A stretch of 64,000 bases of DNA, taken from the NCBI GenBank assembly GCA_014526335.1, contig JACTAT010000363.1, positions 124,001-188,000 on the forward strand, read 5' to 3'. The notes beneath the pieces were generated by a model that was not told where the DNA came from, searched no databases, and worked only from the letters and a program-made list of their open reading frames with translations. Positions 46,725-58,938 of this stretch are shown piece by piece. Position 1 is the stretch's first letter; every line of letters begins with the position of its first letter. The position numbers and the translations under genes are program-made. The DNA is from Chrysaora quinquecirrha (lineage: Eukaryota > Cnidaria > Scyphozoa > Semaeostomeae > Pelagiidae).

Positions 46725-47200
46725 AAGTTTGTTCGAGCGCAGGTTCTTAAGGCAGAGGTCCTTGAGGCAGAGGTCCTTGAGGCGGTGGTTCTACGCGGCG
46801 GTGGTTCTATGAGGCGGTGGTCAGAGACGGGCATGAGCTAGTCTACTTTACTAAAGTAGTAGTAGTCATGGAGACGGATTTTGTCCGAGATCATCCTCCT
46901 AGGGTTCTCAAGATCCAGTGCTCGCTCTTGCACCATTCCCTGCCGCCACTGCTGTAGTTTTGCCATCGAACCTTATTTTTCACGTTTCTGCTATCGTCTC
47001 TGGGGTAATTGGGGCTAACCCTTCTTTGATCTGGGCAGTCTGGTGCCACTAAAAACAAAAGAACGAGGTGTTCGCTGCAGGATAAATCCCTATTTCTTGA
47101 CACCTTGACACTTTGACTAGCGCGGCCTGTTTGTTATCCTGTTTGGAAACAATGAGGTCAGGGGATCGATTCCCATCAAGAGAGTATGGTTGATTTTTAT
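46725..47200 (-). repeat. Composite repeat, copy 3 (inverse, partial)
   Basis: A 15-bp minisatellite (GAGGCAGAGGTCCTT and variants, 46750-46825) is followed by the terminal motif (CATGGAGACGGATTTTGTCC, 46868), the box CTGGGGTAATTGGGGCTAAC (47000), and a weak tRNA-like segment with B-box-like GGGGATCGATTCCC at 47161. Order and orientation match copy 2, which lies beyond the 51-bp array. Confidence 0.7.
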
Positions 47201-49491
47201 TTTTCTTTATTTCTTTGATTTTAGTGACAAAAAATTCTGTACCAAGGAAAGGCAAGTCAGGAAGACTAAAATCGTCTGTTTCCTATAATTTTCTTCCCCA
47301 AAAGAACACTAAAAATCATTCCATTTCGTATATGTGTCGTCCCAATTTATTTCCTCCAGTAAAATCAAATTGACAGAATAAGGCATTGGAAATCAATGGG
47401 AATCCCGTGATTGGAGCAACATTTGTACAGTATTCTTTTCTTAAAATCAGCCGAACGTCTTGAATGTATGGCAGCCTAAAGTCTAAAGTTTATTTTGAAA
47501 ATTACTGCCAAGTTATACTTTGATAATTACTTTCAAGTTATTATGTAAAATTTTTGTTCTGTTACTTATCCATGAAATTTCATTTATATTAACAAATTCC
47601 AATTGCACAAATGTCGCTGAAAAAACACTTTGGGTTTGAGTATTTCCATTTTCCACAAGGAAGTAGACAGCACGGGAGGTTGACAAGTTGCTTTCATCAC
47701 CTGGCACTGCTCACAAAACATGGATCTACGACTCCAGCATCGAGGAATAGGACTGAGGAACAGGAAAAAGATCACACCCCACAATATCAGCAGCAACAAT
47801 TTCTGGACGAAGGAGTAGGTCCAAGCAACTGAACTCTATAAGAACTGAGGACGAAAACCAAAAACATGCAGCACAACAACAACTTAGGGTTCTCGCGTTC
47901 TGCATCAAAAAGAACAAGGGATCCGTAACATGTCAAAAAGGCTCAGCAATCCCGTTGGGGTACTTAATATAAATTGGGTATTGGTACCGCCCATGCCATA
48001 TAGGTGGGTTCTTGGCCCTGAAATTCTCTAAAAATTGCTAGATTTTTTCCAAAACCTCATAAAATGGGGTGAGAAATTTAAGAACACTCAAACATTTTAC
48101 TTCAATTCGGTCAGATCAATGATAAAATCGCGTCGCAGATGTTCGCAGTACAATTTAAAGCTATAATAAAATGAGATCAACAAACTCATTTCTCTCATCC
48201 CCTGTTTTTCCTCTCATTATTCAGGATTTCTTTTCCCTAATGTCTACATTATATGTGGGTGCGTTCGAAAAATCTGTTCTACATCCCCTTCATTAATAAG
48301 TCATGTACCCCCTAGGAAGAGCTTCTCAACTGAAGTACAACTGAGGACGAGGGTCTAAGAACTTGAAGGACTAAAGATTACTTTCCCTTGCATACAAGAG
48401 CATCAAAAAGACTAATCGATTGGTCACACTAGCGACTATTTCGCAATCCACGCCTATGACGCGAAGGTTTCCTTGCACGAGGCACAGAAAACAGCAACCA
48501 ACGAATACCTAGTGTCAAGATATTGTTGTTTACACAAAGGTTTTCCACAATCCACTATGGAAGGACTTGAAACCTGCTGCAAAATAAGGAATAAGGTTTT
48601 CTTGCATACTAAGCACTCAAAACACCAAGCGACCCTTACTTACTGTCATTGGGACCAAAGTTTATGTACTTTGCAATCCACACCTGAAGTCAGTCAGGCA
48701 TTAATGGACCAAGGGTACAGTAACTGTACTAAAAAACAACCGAGGACGGGGACCTAGGAACCAGCTGCAAATTATGGTCGAAGCATGTCTTCCCATTTGT
48801 AAGGGGCAACGTCTACACGGATACGTTGCAACAAAGTTCCGTTCTCAAAACATTCCACAATTTACCGGTGCCATGTTACCTCATTGTCACTAATCTCCCA
48901 TCGTTAAGGTCACTAGCAGTGCCTTTTACCTGCCATGTATAGAACGTTAAAAGACTGCGCCCGTCCATGATTCACGGACACCATTGTCCTTCTCCACTTA
49001 AAGCACTGTAAACGCTAAAGCTTCTTTCCACTTCAAGAATAAGCCATTCGTGCAGACAGTCACTGAAACTAAGTTAAGACTTACCAGCTTCCAACCGTTC
49101 ATGCAATACCTCGGTGATAAAATACTTCCCCAAACCATTGCATACTATCAAACCATACTAATTTCCCGTGCATACTATGTAAGTCTCATCCACGTCACTT
49201 CGTATAACAGTGTAGCTTCCTTCTACGCTAAGACACCCACTGAAACAGTTTTCCCTCATACTTTTCTAGCAGTGATCGTGTCCTCTAATCAAACTGATTT
49301 GTTATTTAGAATGACCCCATTCATAAACAACCATTCCAAGGTGCGCCTCGGGGCCAGGGCTAGTCCCATTTAAAATATTAGAAAATTTCATTAATCTAAA
49401 AATCATTATCAACCTTGAAAACGTGAAGTCCGCAATAAACTTTTCCTTATTAAAAAAGGAGACAAACGATTATACAGTAGCAGATACTTAC

Positions 49492-49532
49492 TTGAGTCCA
49501 TCTACAATTCCTGCTCCAACAGCAACAATATT
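49492..49532 (-). CDS. GPD1: Glycerol-3-phosphate dehydrogenase (NAD+), short exon after the catalytic Lys
   Basis: A 41-nt exon: acceptor TTCTTTTAG before 49532, donor GTAAGTATC after 49492. It reads NIVAVGAGIVDGL plus two bases of a Lys codon completed by the exon at 36505. This is the N(V/I)VAVGAG segment that directly follows GALK, the active-site Lys, in GPD1-type enzymes. GALK itself is at the end of the plus-strand exon 58939-59051, in matching phase 0. Short but unambiguous because sequence, splice sites and phases all fit. Confidence 0.92.
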
Positions 49533-50116
49533 CTAAAAGAAAGTTAAGTGTAAATGTTTATATGTCCCTGCAAAGCTAGCTAAAACTATTACAAATAAAA
49601 ACCTTTAATCGTAAACAAATGTTAACCCTTCGAGGTTCTCTGCAAAAGCCTTGAGGCAGAGATAGAAGGCATGAGTAACAGGGGTCGAATTTAGAAAAAT
49701 TGGTAGCAATTGCTGTTTTAATTGTTACATAAAAACATGCCAAAAATGCCAACAAGCACGCTGATGGCCTGCCCGAAGAACATATCCCAAATGTGATCCA
49801 CTTTTTATATTACTGATATATAGTATTGAGATGTTAACACAGACTCTTTAAGTCCCAGTGCACCTTATCTCAGTCTTTGAACTAGATTTCTGTGAATTCG
49901 TCTGTATCTTGCTGACAGAGTCCTACAGGCAGCCTTTATTATAATAGCGATACAGTAAGTTATTTTATTAACACATTGTATAACCTAATTTACAATTGAT
50001 GTGGTAACACTACAAGTGAAAATTGACCTTTATGACTTCCACTTACTAATATTGCGTTTAAACATCCTAACACTATTGTTCTTAGTGTGTAGGGATTTTT
50101 TGAATTTTCTGCTTTA

Positions 50117-51336
50117 GACCAGGAGGAGAGAGGGGGAAGTGTCATCCGTCTTTGAAATTTGTCAAACTATGTTGGTTTATACAATTTTGGGGTGCTGATT
50201 TCGAAAATGTATGTTAGAAGCACGTTTAGGATGGCGTTTAGCCTCTTTTCGGTGAAAAAACCTCGATTCCATGCCATTTCAGCTATTGTTAGAATATACG
50301 TTATCTGCCTGATAACCTCACCAAAATGGGTTGTCATAAGTAATTCTTGGGTGCTGATTTCCAAAATTAATGCTAAATGGATGTTTAGGTGGGCATTTAG
50401 CCTCTATTTGGTGAAAAACTCGATTTCGTACTATTAACCTTGTTCTTAAAATAAGCATTATCTGCCTGATAACATTGCTAAAACAGGTTAGCATAAGTAG
50501 TTCTTGGACACTGGTTCCAAAATTAACACCAAATTGGTCTTCAGGGCCTTTAAGCCTCTATTTGGTGAAAACCTCAGGACAGTTGCAGTATAGCAGACAC
50601 GCTTTTACGCAAATTTTCATTTAGGTGAATTGTTGATATCTGGGATTTAAACTAAGCCTTGTTTCAATATTCGGCAACATTCACCCATTCACCTTCCTCG
50701 ATGTTGATTACAACTTAAGAACAGAAAAGTCCGACTAAGCTACAAACTAAACTAGTAAAAAACTGTTCGTCTAGTCATATGCCGAGATATCTTCAATGTC
50801 TTCATCAAGATCTTCGACAAACTCATCACTGATATCGCCAATGTCATAGCTCTCCTCGTCAGCAACCTCATCTCTTGGCAGAAGGAGCTCGCATACGTTC
50901 TCCGGGTAACACTTGTCGCTCCAAGTTACTCTGCCGTCTCTGTCCCATCCATGATTTTCAGGGTTATCTTGTGGTACAATCAACACTTCAGCTCTGCAAT
51001 AAAGGCCACGTAATTGGAACGCTTGATATGCAATACCAAATTCTCCTTGCATTGCGGAAGAATACTAAGGTCAACAATAAGCTTCTTTTGTTGAACTTTT
51101 GCCAGAATATTGACTGTCGAGCTTCATTGACATCACTCATTGCAGGAAAACCGTACCAGCTGCAAACGAATTTCTCTAATCCTTCTGAAAGATCTTGACT
51201 TACTGTAAGACTCGTTCCTAAATTGCCAAATGCATGTAACATACATTTTCGAAATCAGCACCCCAAAATTGTATAAACCAACATAGTTTGACAAATTTCA
51301 AAGACGGATGACACTTCCCCCTCTCTCCTCCTGGTC
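50117..51336. mobile_element. 1.2-kb TIR element with captured coding fragment
   Basis: Inverted ends of about 98 bp start GACCAGGAGGAGAGAGGGGG and are exact or nearly exact complements. TA flanks both sides (50115-50116, 51337-51338). The left interior has about three copies of a ~150-bp repeat (ending TTTGGTGAAAACCTC-like, 50210-50575). The right interior carries a gene fragment on the minus strand. No transposase is seen. Confidence 0.82.
50771..51242 (-). pseudogene. Gene fragment of an uncharacterised invertebrate family inside the TIR element
   Basis: Minus strand reads LEKFVCSWYGFPAMSDVNEA then RQSIFWQKF. After a one-base shift, LIVDLSILPQCKENLVLHIK and RSNYVAFI. After a second shift, VPQDNPENHGWDRDGRVTW, ELLLPRDEV and an acidic tail ending DIEDISAYD. 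The pattern FVC.LYG...DVN.AR..IF....P.C...L..H..R.NY...HGW...W is the C-terminal region of a widespread but functionally unassigned invertebrate protein family, sometimes followed by a CXC Cys-rich tail. Two frameshifts; an intron acceptor-like TTTATTGCAG lies at the second. Confidence 0.6.
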
Positions 51337-51339
51337 TAC

Positions 51340-53461
51340 TTTCCATGAATTAAATTGTAGTGAGGATGAAACAGGCGCCTTATTAAATGTGGGCAGCTTC
51401 CAAGCTGCCCTTATTTCTACCGAATGTCATCAAGGATCAATTTCTTGACATGACGCGACATTTTCTTGCTTTTTCCACTCGTTCTCTTAAGCAAGGTAAC
51501 AAGATATTGGATGAATAGTTTTTCATTGGACATTAACCAAGTTAATTTAGTTTAATGCCGAGGTGAACACGCCTCTTGTTTTGTGATGCTTTTCATCGGG
51601 GCTTGTCCCTATTTCCCCTGTCCCGCGTTATCATATCTCTATCACTCGTTGTAGTGTGCAGTCATACATTCTGAGTATTTATAGTTATTCGTCCTTGTTT
51701 GTCGCACCGATATTTGTTTATATCCTTGTTGTTGGAAATATGGATCGTAATAATGCATAAATGGAAAGAGATAGAAAGCATACTCCTCCATTATGTTTAG
51801 CTGGTTCAACCAATCTCCTCGACAGGATATCAATTTTTTCTATTTCCCTAGGTTGGATATAAAAGTGTAGCAATGTGAAAGAATGTGAGACACCAGGATT
51901 TATGATGAAAATTCATGGGAACATGTAAAAAAGACAACAAATGACTGAATCGATACACGTTAAACAAAAACTGCAAAAAAAAGCAATCAGAATAAAAATG
52001 AAACTGAAATGTTGGGAAATAAAATAAAACAATCTGGAATTGAAAGGAAACTGAAATGATGGGAAATTAAATAAAACAAACTGGAATTAAAATGAAAAAT
52101 TAAGTCATAGCTTATCCGGCCCCATTTACACTTCAACCAGAATAAGTTGCAATGTGAGGGCCACCATTATGATCGATGAAATAAAATTGAAATTAAAAGT
52201 GAATGAACTGACATATATCAAGAAAAACTGAAATATCAAAAAATGAAACAAAAGGTTGGGTTTAAATGCAATCGTCAATGAAGCCACATGACAATAATGT
52301 CCAAGCACAGTTGCAATCATTCCATCCTGCCATATTATGTCTCATTGTCAATGCTTTGAAACAGTTATGTGAAGTAGATGGTGTCAAGACTTTTCTGTCC
52401 CTGAAAGTAGAACCAGATGAGGGAAGCTGTTACAAAACCTTGTATGAAGCCCAAGCCTGACCCGTTCCTAATGGACATCAAACATGTTTATCTCCATACG
52501 GTACATCCATCTGCCCCTTGCAGGCCTTGCTGGTGCTATTGCATGTGGTAGCTATACTTGGGCGAGACTTTGGCGGTTATGGCCCCCATTTGGGTGGCAA
52601 TTACGTAGTTTTTTGTCTGATACAGATTCCATTAACAGTTGAAACAGAGAGATATATATTAGTAGTTAAGCCTACACCTATCACACTGTGACGAAAAGAG
52701 TCCCAACTTTAGGTCCAACGGTATGCGTAGTTAAGCCGACCCCTATCACACTGTGACGAAAAGAGTCGCAACGTTAGAAACACCAGCATTGTTATTTAAC
52801 TAGTTTATTTAATCTTATGTTGAAAATCAAGATACAACACCAAGTACTGCCACATGCGTTGTCTTATTTGTCGTTTGCTGTTCGAGGTCCTTAAGTGCGT
52901 GCCGCACTGGTTTAATCCAACAGTTTCTGACGGAAACTGTGGTTAACGCAGCAGGAGCGCTCTATGTTCTCTGTTGCCTCTTCGTGCCATACCTCATGTT
53001 TGCGATTAGCCTTCAGACGTGGTTTTAAGATTTTTAGTGCCTTCTGGTTCATCGTCATTTCGGTCTTTCTCACCCTCCCTCCCCTCTCCCTTAGGGTCGT
53101 ATCATTCCTATACCTGTTTCCCTGTCGTTTATGGCCACCATTCGGGTGGCAATCAGGTAGTTTATGTCGGATACAGATTCCATTAACAGTTGCAATGTAG
53201 AGATATATATTCATTTCAAGATATTTACAGAATTAGTAGTTAAGCCAATCCCTATCTCACTGTGACGAAAAGAGCCACAACGTTAGGTCCACCGGTATTG
53301 ACCTACATGTGCTTGTTGATTCTTAGGGAGCTATTAGTAATTTAATTACTGTTGCGGCATAAAAATTAGCATTCGCGAAAATTTTCATGAAGTAAAATTG
53401 TGTGGCCTGCTATTTTCGTTTTGTTCTTGCAGAATAGTCGGGGACCTCAAGGACAACGTGT
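51340..53461. other. No gene; short local and direct repeats
   Basis: A 47-bp unit is tandemly duplicated at about 52003-52096 (GAAACTGAAATG...). A block at 52565-52785 (GTGGCAATTACGTAGTTTTT, CAGATTCCATTAACAGTTG, CACTGTGACGAAAAGAGTC) recurs at 53125-53300. Within the first block the CACTGTGACGAAAAGAGTC part appears twice. The element they belong to is not identified. The contig ends at 53461. Confidence 0.55.
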
Positions 53462-53961
53462 NNNNNNNNNNNNNNNNNNNNNNNNNNNNNNNNNNNNNNN
53501 NNNNNNNNNNNNNNNNNNNNNNNNNNNNNNNNNNNNNNNNNNNNNNNNNNNNNNNNNNNNNNNNNNNNNNNNNNNNNNNNNNNNNNNNNNNNNNNNNNNN
53601 NNNNNNNNNNNNNNNNNNNNNNNNNNNNNNNNNNNNNNNNNNNNNNNNNNNNNNNNNNNNNNNNNNNNNNNNNNNNNNNNNNNNNNNNNNNNNNNNNNNN
53701 NNNNNNNNNNNNNNNNNNNNNNNNNNNNNNNNNNNNNNNNNNNNNNNNNNNNNNNNNNNNNNNNNNNNNNNNNNNNNNNNNNNNNNNNNNNNNNNNNNNN
53801 NNNNNNNNNNNNNNNNNNNNNNNNNNNNNNNNNNNNNNNNNNNNNNNNNNNNNNNNNNNNNNNNNNNNNNNNNNNNNNNNNNNNNNNNNNNNNNNNNNNN
53901 NNNNNNNNNNNNNNNNNNNNNNNNNNNNNNNNNNNNNNNNNNNNNNNNNNNNNNNNNNNNN
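53462..53961. other. Assembly gap (500 N)
   Basis: A scaffold gap of fixed size. GPD1 exons on its two sides are on opposite strands although their phases fit one gene, so the relative orientation of the joined contigs is doubtful. Confidence 0.98.
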
Positions 53962-54041
53962 AAGTGTGTAGAATCTGGAACAGCGTGGTTGACGGGGAAG
54001 AAGGTAGCTGTAGGCATCTTTTGTTATTTATTCGTTCTGTT

Positions 54042-54480
54042 TCATCGGTTGCAAGTATTGTGTGACTGTTTTGGTAGCTTTGTCATGTCAGGGTCAAGTT
54101 TTTTGTAAAATTTAGTGATCTTGAGGTGTCTGTTGCATTCCTCTATGTTAAACAGTTTGTCCATGACAACTGTACCAGACCCTTTGTCAGCGGGTTTGAT
54201 ACCAATGTCAGCGCGTTTAGTCAACTGTGTAAGAGCTGTGTGTTATGTCGCATTCTATATTGTTAATGTAGAAGTCAAGTGCTGGGTCAAGGTGGCGTGG
54301 TGGTGTCCAGTTGCTAGGTTTCTTGTATTCGTGTGTCTTCTCGTTATCATCCTTGTCCGTTCAGTCACTGTCCGTTTTATTTCCGAAGTAATGTTTATCT
54401 CAGTCTGAGTTCAAAATCGGTAAGGTCAGCGTTATGTTCGTTCCACTCTATGCGTTGTTTGTGGGGCGAGCGTTAAGTCC
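54042..54480 (-). pseudogene. Penelope-like element, N-terminal RT fragment
   Basis: Minus strand reads KRADIGIKPADKGSGTVVMD then FNIEECNRHLKITKFYKKLD, the conserved entry to the Penelope RT (DKG...VVV/MDK...Y). Upstream, in a shifted frame, KKPSNWTPPRHLDPALDFYI and NNIECDITHSSYTVD represent the preceding region. It is a different family from the copies at 30-34 kb. The rest would lie toward the gap. Confidence 0.75.
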
Positions 54481-54799
54481 TCGAGACAGTAGAGAGTATT
54501 CGTTTGAGAGTATGATAGAGATTTGCACAACTGTAATTTGCACACTAGATATATTTCATCCGTCTTTTTTGCTTGTTGTGCATATGAAAGTGCACATGCT
54601 GTCGAATGCGGTTTTTAGGGGTTCTAGCAGAATATTAGCGTGTCGAAGAAGTAGGTTCATACTAACCCAAGTTTTTCAAACTTTTCAGCGACAAAAGGAA
54701 TGCATCAAAGATTCAAAGGTGAGCTATGGAAGCTATTCTAGAATTAAAACATTTTGCAAATCAAAGAAATCTATTGTATCCTCGTAATCTTTTCATCAT

Positions 54800-56457
54800 C
54801 TTTTCTTTTATTCCCATTTCTTTTATTCTCATTTTATAATGCAGAAATAAAATTTTTGCGTTTTAATTGCGTTCTTTTCATTCTTATGCATTTTTTCTAT
54901 ATTTCAGAATTTTGACATCAATATTAATAATAATTATTGAATTGAATAATAATTAGATTCAGGGCTTGGACATATTGCAAAAAGGCCATTATGCCATTTT
55001 AATCATCATCTCGAACTTTTATTCTGCTTTTCCCAGTGTTTTGGCTGTCTGAGTGATGGATAAGCACTTTTTTCTCCCTTTATCCTATCGCTAGCAGAAG
55101 AAATTAGAAACAAATCAAATTATTTCACTTTTTTACTTGATGACATCTACTTGTCAAAATTAACACTCCGCCTTGTCGAATTCTGTGAAAGTCACCTTTC
55201 GTGTGTGTCTGCTTGGTTGGAATAAGATGAACATAGAAAATATGACAAGGTGTTGTCAATATATCATTAATAAGCCTATATTTGGACTTAAGGGCTGACT
55301 TTGATCAGTTTTTTATTTAGAAATAGTATTTTTTCAATAGCGAAAACAAGAAACATGAAAAGTTACCAAAAGTTTAGATCATTCAGGCATCCCTTCCCCG
55401 CCCAAAAAGCCTCCTATATGCCAGTGTCTGTCTGCAACCTGAAATTTATCACTGATCTGATCTCAGAATGATACAAACCATGATTTATACGAAAATTCCA
55501 TTCAGCCAAGGGGTGACCGGTTAATTTTAACCAGTGTGTAGGATAGAAGCCAATTTTGAACGCCTACAATTAGCTAGATGGAACTTTTTAGGATTTTAAA
55601 ATACAGAAGGCAAAAAGAAAGCCTTTCAAACTGAAAATAATCACTTCTTCCCAGTTCGAAATAATAAAAGGCACACATCCTTCATCTCACTCACTTCCAT
55701 TTCCTGTCATTCCAGAACCCCAATGCTCAAATACAGTAAAAGTAAAAGTAAAGTTGCCGTTTTTAAGTGTAATACTAGCCTAGGGGTACTCTGTCGACTT
55801 TGCACTCTACCCCTAGTGTGGATGCATATAACATATATCAGGGTTTAGTCAAACACGGTGCTCATTGCTTCCGACCAGGTACCCATCATACACCTGTTAA
55901 TGCTACGTCACACGAAACCAAGTTTCGTTATTCTTGTTAGGTCGGAAATGGACGAGGTTAAGCACAGCAGCGAGAAGCTTCGATTCATTCCGGACAAAAC
56001 ATTTTTAACCTAGACTTCAGCGTTCAAGCAATGTATGTTTTCGATAAAGTTTCAGTGGTTTGCCATACAAAGGCTGTTTTGGCTTTTATTTACAAGTATG
56101 AGGATAAGATTAAGAAATGTAAAACATGAGAGGGGCCGAGAACTTCTAGACCGAATGAACTTTATGCCGATTGATACAAGAGCTTGAGTTGAAGAGTTGA
56201 ATAAACGTTCGTTCAGCAGAAAATAAGTTGAAATTTCTGTTTTCCTTTTCCTGTCCAGTTTTCAGGGCACAGAATCTGTGCAATGTTGTTTGACTTGCCG
56301 CGTGACCAATCGTCTTTTCCATAGAATCGAATGGCCGAGAAACTTTGTTACGTCACAAACTCTCGGCCCGGAAATAACAGTTCAACTCATTAATAACGAA
56401 ATAACCTATCATCACCAGTGAATATTCAAATTTGTATCTTGTCGTTTTTTATTACAG
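54800..56457. other. No gene seen; presumed GPD1 intron
   Basis: AT-rich sequence upstream of the plus-strand GPD1 exon. I could not find earlier GPD1 exons (for example the GxGNWG nucleotide-binding loop). A short pair of complementary blocks with CTCGGCC lies at 56132-56376. No transposon motif recognised. Confidence 0.45.
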
Positions 56458-56596
56458 GTACAGAGTCACACGCAAGCAGGACTCAGACAGATGTCCGAAG
56501 TAATTGAAGAAAGTTTGGGTATAAAATGCAGCGTTCTTATGGGCGCTAATCTAGCCGACGAAGTTGCTAGCAAAAAATTTACTGAAACAACTATAG
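56458..56596 (+). CDS. GPD1: Glycerol-3-phosphate dehydrogenase (NAD+), N-terminal domain exon
   Basis: A 139-nt exon, acceptor TTACAG before 56458, donor GTTAGT after 56596. It reads [40 protein letters not shown] and FTETTI, ending with one base of a Gly codon. SVLMGAN.A.EVA..KF.ETTIG is a hallmark of the NAD-binding domain of GPD1-type enzymes. An alternative acceptor six bases downstream (GTACAG) is possible. The phase matches the exon at 58939. It lies on the plus strand while the following part of the gene is on the minus strand across the N run. Confidence 0.93.
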
Positions 56597-58938
56597 GTTA
56601 GTTGATTCCTCTACTGAGTCATTCATTAAAACTGAAGATATCTGGTTATATGCATGGCAGTAAAATAAACCAGCAGAAAATCGCTCTTGGATGCATGTAA
56701 AATTCCTTCATTGGATATGTTATATAACTTTATGTTATATAACTCAGTCTGTGTGCTTCAGCCGGAAGTCTTCAGCAACTTGCGATATAAGATATAGCTG
56801 CTCCTCCACTCCTCCTGCAGTGATGATCTCAACACTCTCGCCCTTTCAAATAGCGAAGCCTCCTTCATAATCTCCATACCTTAGCAGTTAAAAGAAAAAG
56901 AGTGGAATACGGTGAAAATAGAGTACTATTCTAACGAAATAATCAATGCTGCATAATGGATTCTTAAGCAAAGTTTTCAAAAATTACACATTCTGAAGAA
57001 AATGAGAAACAGATGAATGTCTGTAAGTATTACCCTAAAGCTTACAGAGCGACGGTTCTTTTGCTGATAAACCTGCTAGCTATGATGCACAAAGCGTCAA
57101 GGAAAAAAGTAATCGATTGTGAGAACGTAAACTTAATCCGTGGCGGATCTGCTAAAAAACTTAATATTGCATCATTTTTACGGCTATAACAAGTTATTTA
57201 GCTTTTTTCATCAATCTCTTTGAAAGTCGATAGTCTTACATCTGTTTGAAAGTCGATAGTCTTACAAGAGCACTACGTTTCACGCCGTTGTGCCCAGCAA
57301 GTCTTCTACAAGAATTACTAATAGTAGCCTCCATATTTATTTAAATTTGCTATTATTATATTTGTCATTTAAAACTTACGTTTTCCAAGCCAAATATTAT
57401 TAAAAAAAGTCGAATATATTTCAGTTTTTCTTGTTTCTTTTTTATGTATTATGGCTGGCTTTTCTTTATTTAAACCCGATTTCATGTGCAAACAAACTTT
57501 GCAGAATGCGCAAAATTCTCGAGAAATATTTCGCAGCCATGCGCACAAATTTCGTCAGTTTGGTCGGAGAAATATTTATCTGAGAAAATATGTTGCATTT
57601 AGCTCAACTCTCTGCGAAGTTCGCTGGCGAAATAATCATTTTGGCCATTCATTATTCAGCGGGTCATAGTAAACAAAGACGATAACGCGAAATATATCGT
57701 TGTAGGTATTCAGTTAAAGTTAGTATAACAAAAAAAACAAAGAAATGGTCTCTTCTCAAACAATCGATTCAGAAGAATAAAAAAGGCGCAAATTTATCAG
57801 GACCAGCCTTTGATATTTATGAGGACAGCGCTTTGAGAGATATCCGTTTCCCGTCATCGGATAATAAAATGTAGTTCTGTACTTATTTATGGCGTTGGTT
57901 GGATGGAAAGTTGTGGAACACTAGCCGGATCTTGTGGAAGCTTGGCTTTGCTTAGCGCTGATTTGTAGAATTTGCGGTGGCGACATTCGACTGATCTCCG
58001 TGAAACATTTGATTTGATTCAACCAGATATTTGGCATAATGTATGATACTCGATTGATACTCCTTATCCAAATCCATCCCTTTTCCGTCCAACTCTTGTC
58101 AGTTCCGCCATTGACCGCGTTTGATATATGTTGTTTGAGCCAGGTACCAGTCTCTCTTATTTTATGATTCTGACAATCTTCATATGGTATTTTTGTACTT
58201 ATTTCATACACAACGCTTGATTTCTCGAGATTCTAACTTTTGTGTTCTTGTCTTGAAAGTGTCTTTTTCATGGTTTGAAGGAAATAATTAGTGCACTTTT
58301 TATTTTCTTGGGACAAAGATCAACCTTTTCAGCTTGTCCCTCTGATACGAGGAAGCTTCATAGAACAAATGGGCATATCTTTGTCCGCGACGGTATTCTG
58401 TCTTGGCTTCGAAATGTTCTTCGTGATCTTTCGTGTATAGTCATGTTTTACTTAGTGCCTGTAGAACTCGTTATCTAGATCGTCAAGGGTACTTGTGTAC
58501 GTTTTTCTGTTGAAGCGTGATTGAAGAGATAATATGACACCATCTTCGACCTTTTCAAAATGATGTAAGTTCGCATTCAGGTATCGGTCAGTTTGAGTGT
58601 GCTTTCATTACACTGATACTCGAGACATGTTTTGGCATTACTTGAACCTCAAGGGAACCACGCAAGTTTCTCCTCCACTAATGTAATTTGTTTAATGAAA
58701 AAAACGTGCAGGGAAATGATAGCTGCATATCATTTGTGCTCAATGTGATGAATTTGAAATTCGCATGCGAATTGAAGGCTACGCATCATAATTTCATTGA
58801 TTACCAACTTGGTGTTCGATTTGTGCCCCAATAGTGTTCGAATTTGTTTGAAAAACAATGCTGTCAACTCGTGTTTTATGCTTCTTATTTTTTCAAGTAA
58901 GTAACGCTCTATCTAATATTAGTATGTTTCGCTTTTAG
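56597..58938 (+). other. GPD1 intron (about 2.3 kb)
   Basis: Intron between two GPD1 exons. It contains a 22-bp direct duplication (TTTGAAAGTCGATAGTCTTAC) at about 57219 and 57245. No exon or element with defined ends seen. Confidence 0.8.

Larger units (their letters stand above)
36506..49491 (-). other. GPD1 intron (about 13 kb)
   Basis: Bounded by donor GTAAGTATC (complement of 49483-49491) and an acceptor at 36506. It holds the 31-bp satellite, the DIRS-like element, copies of the composite repeat and an inverted 51-bp array. In 47260-49490 I see only weakly repetitive, C/T-and-A-rich sequence without a clear unit, and no exon. Confidence 0.75.

Noticed and set aside
53385..54108. Frames crossing the second N run
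   Set aside because: Artefact of N translation; flanking residues show no recognised protein, except for the Penelope fragment further right.
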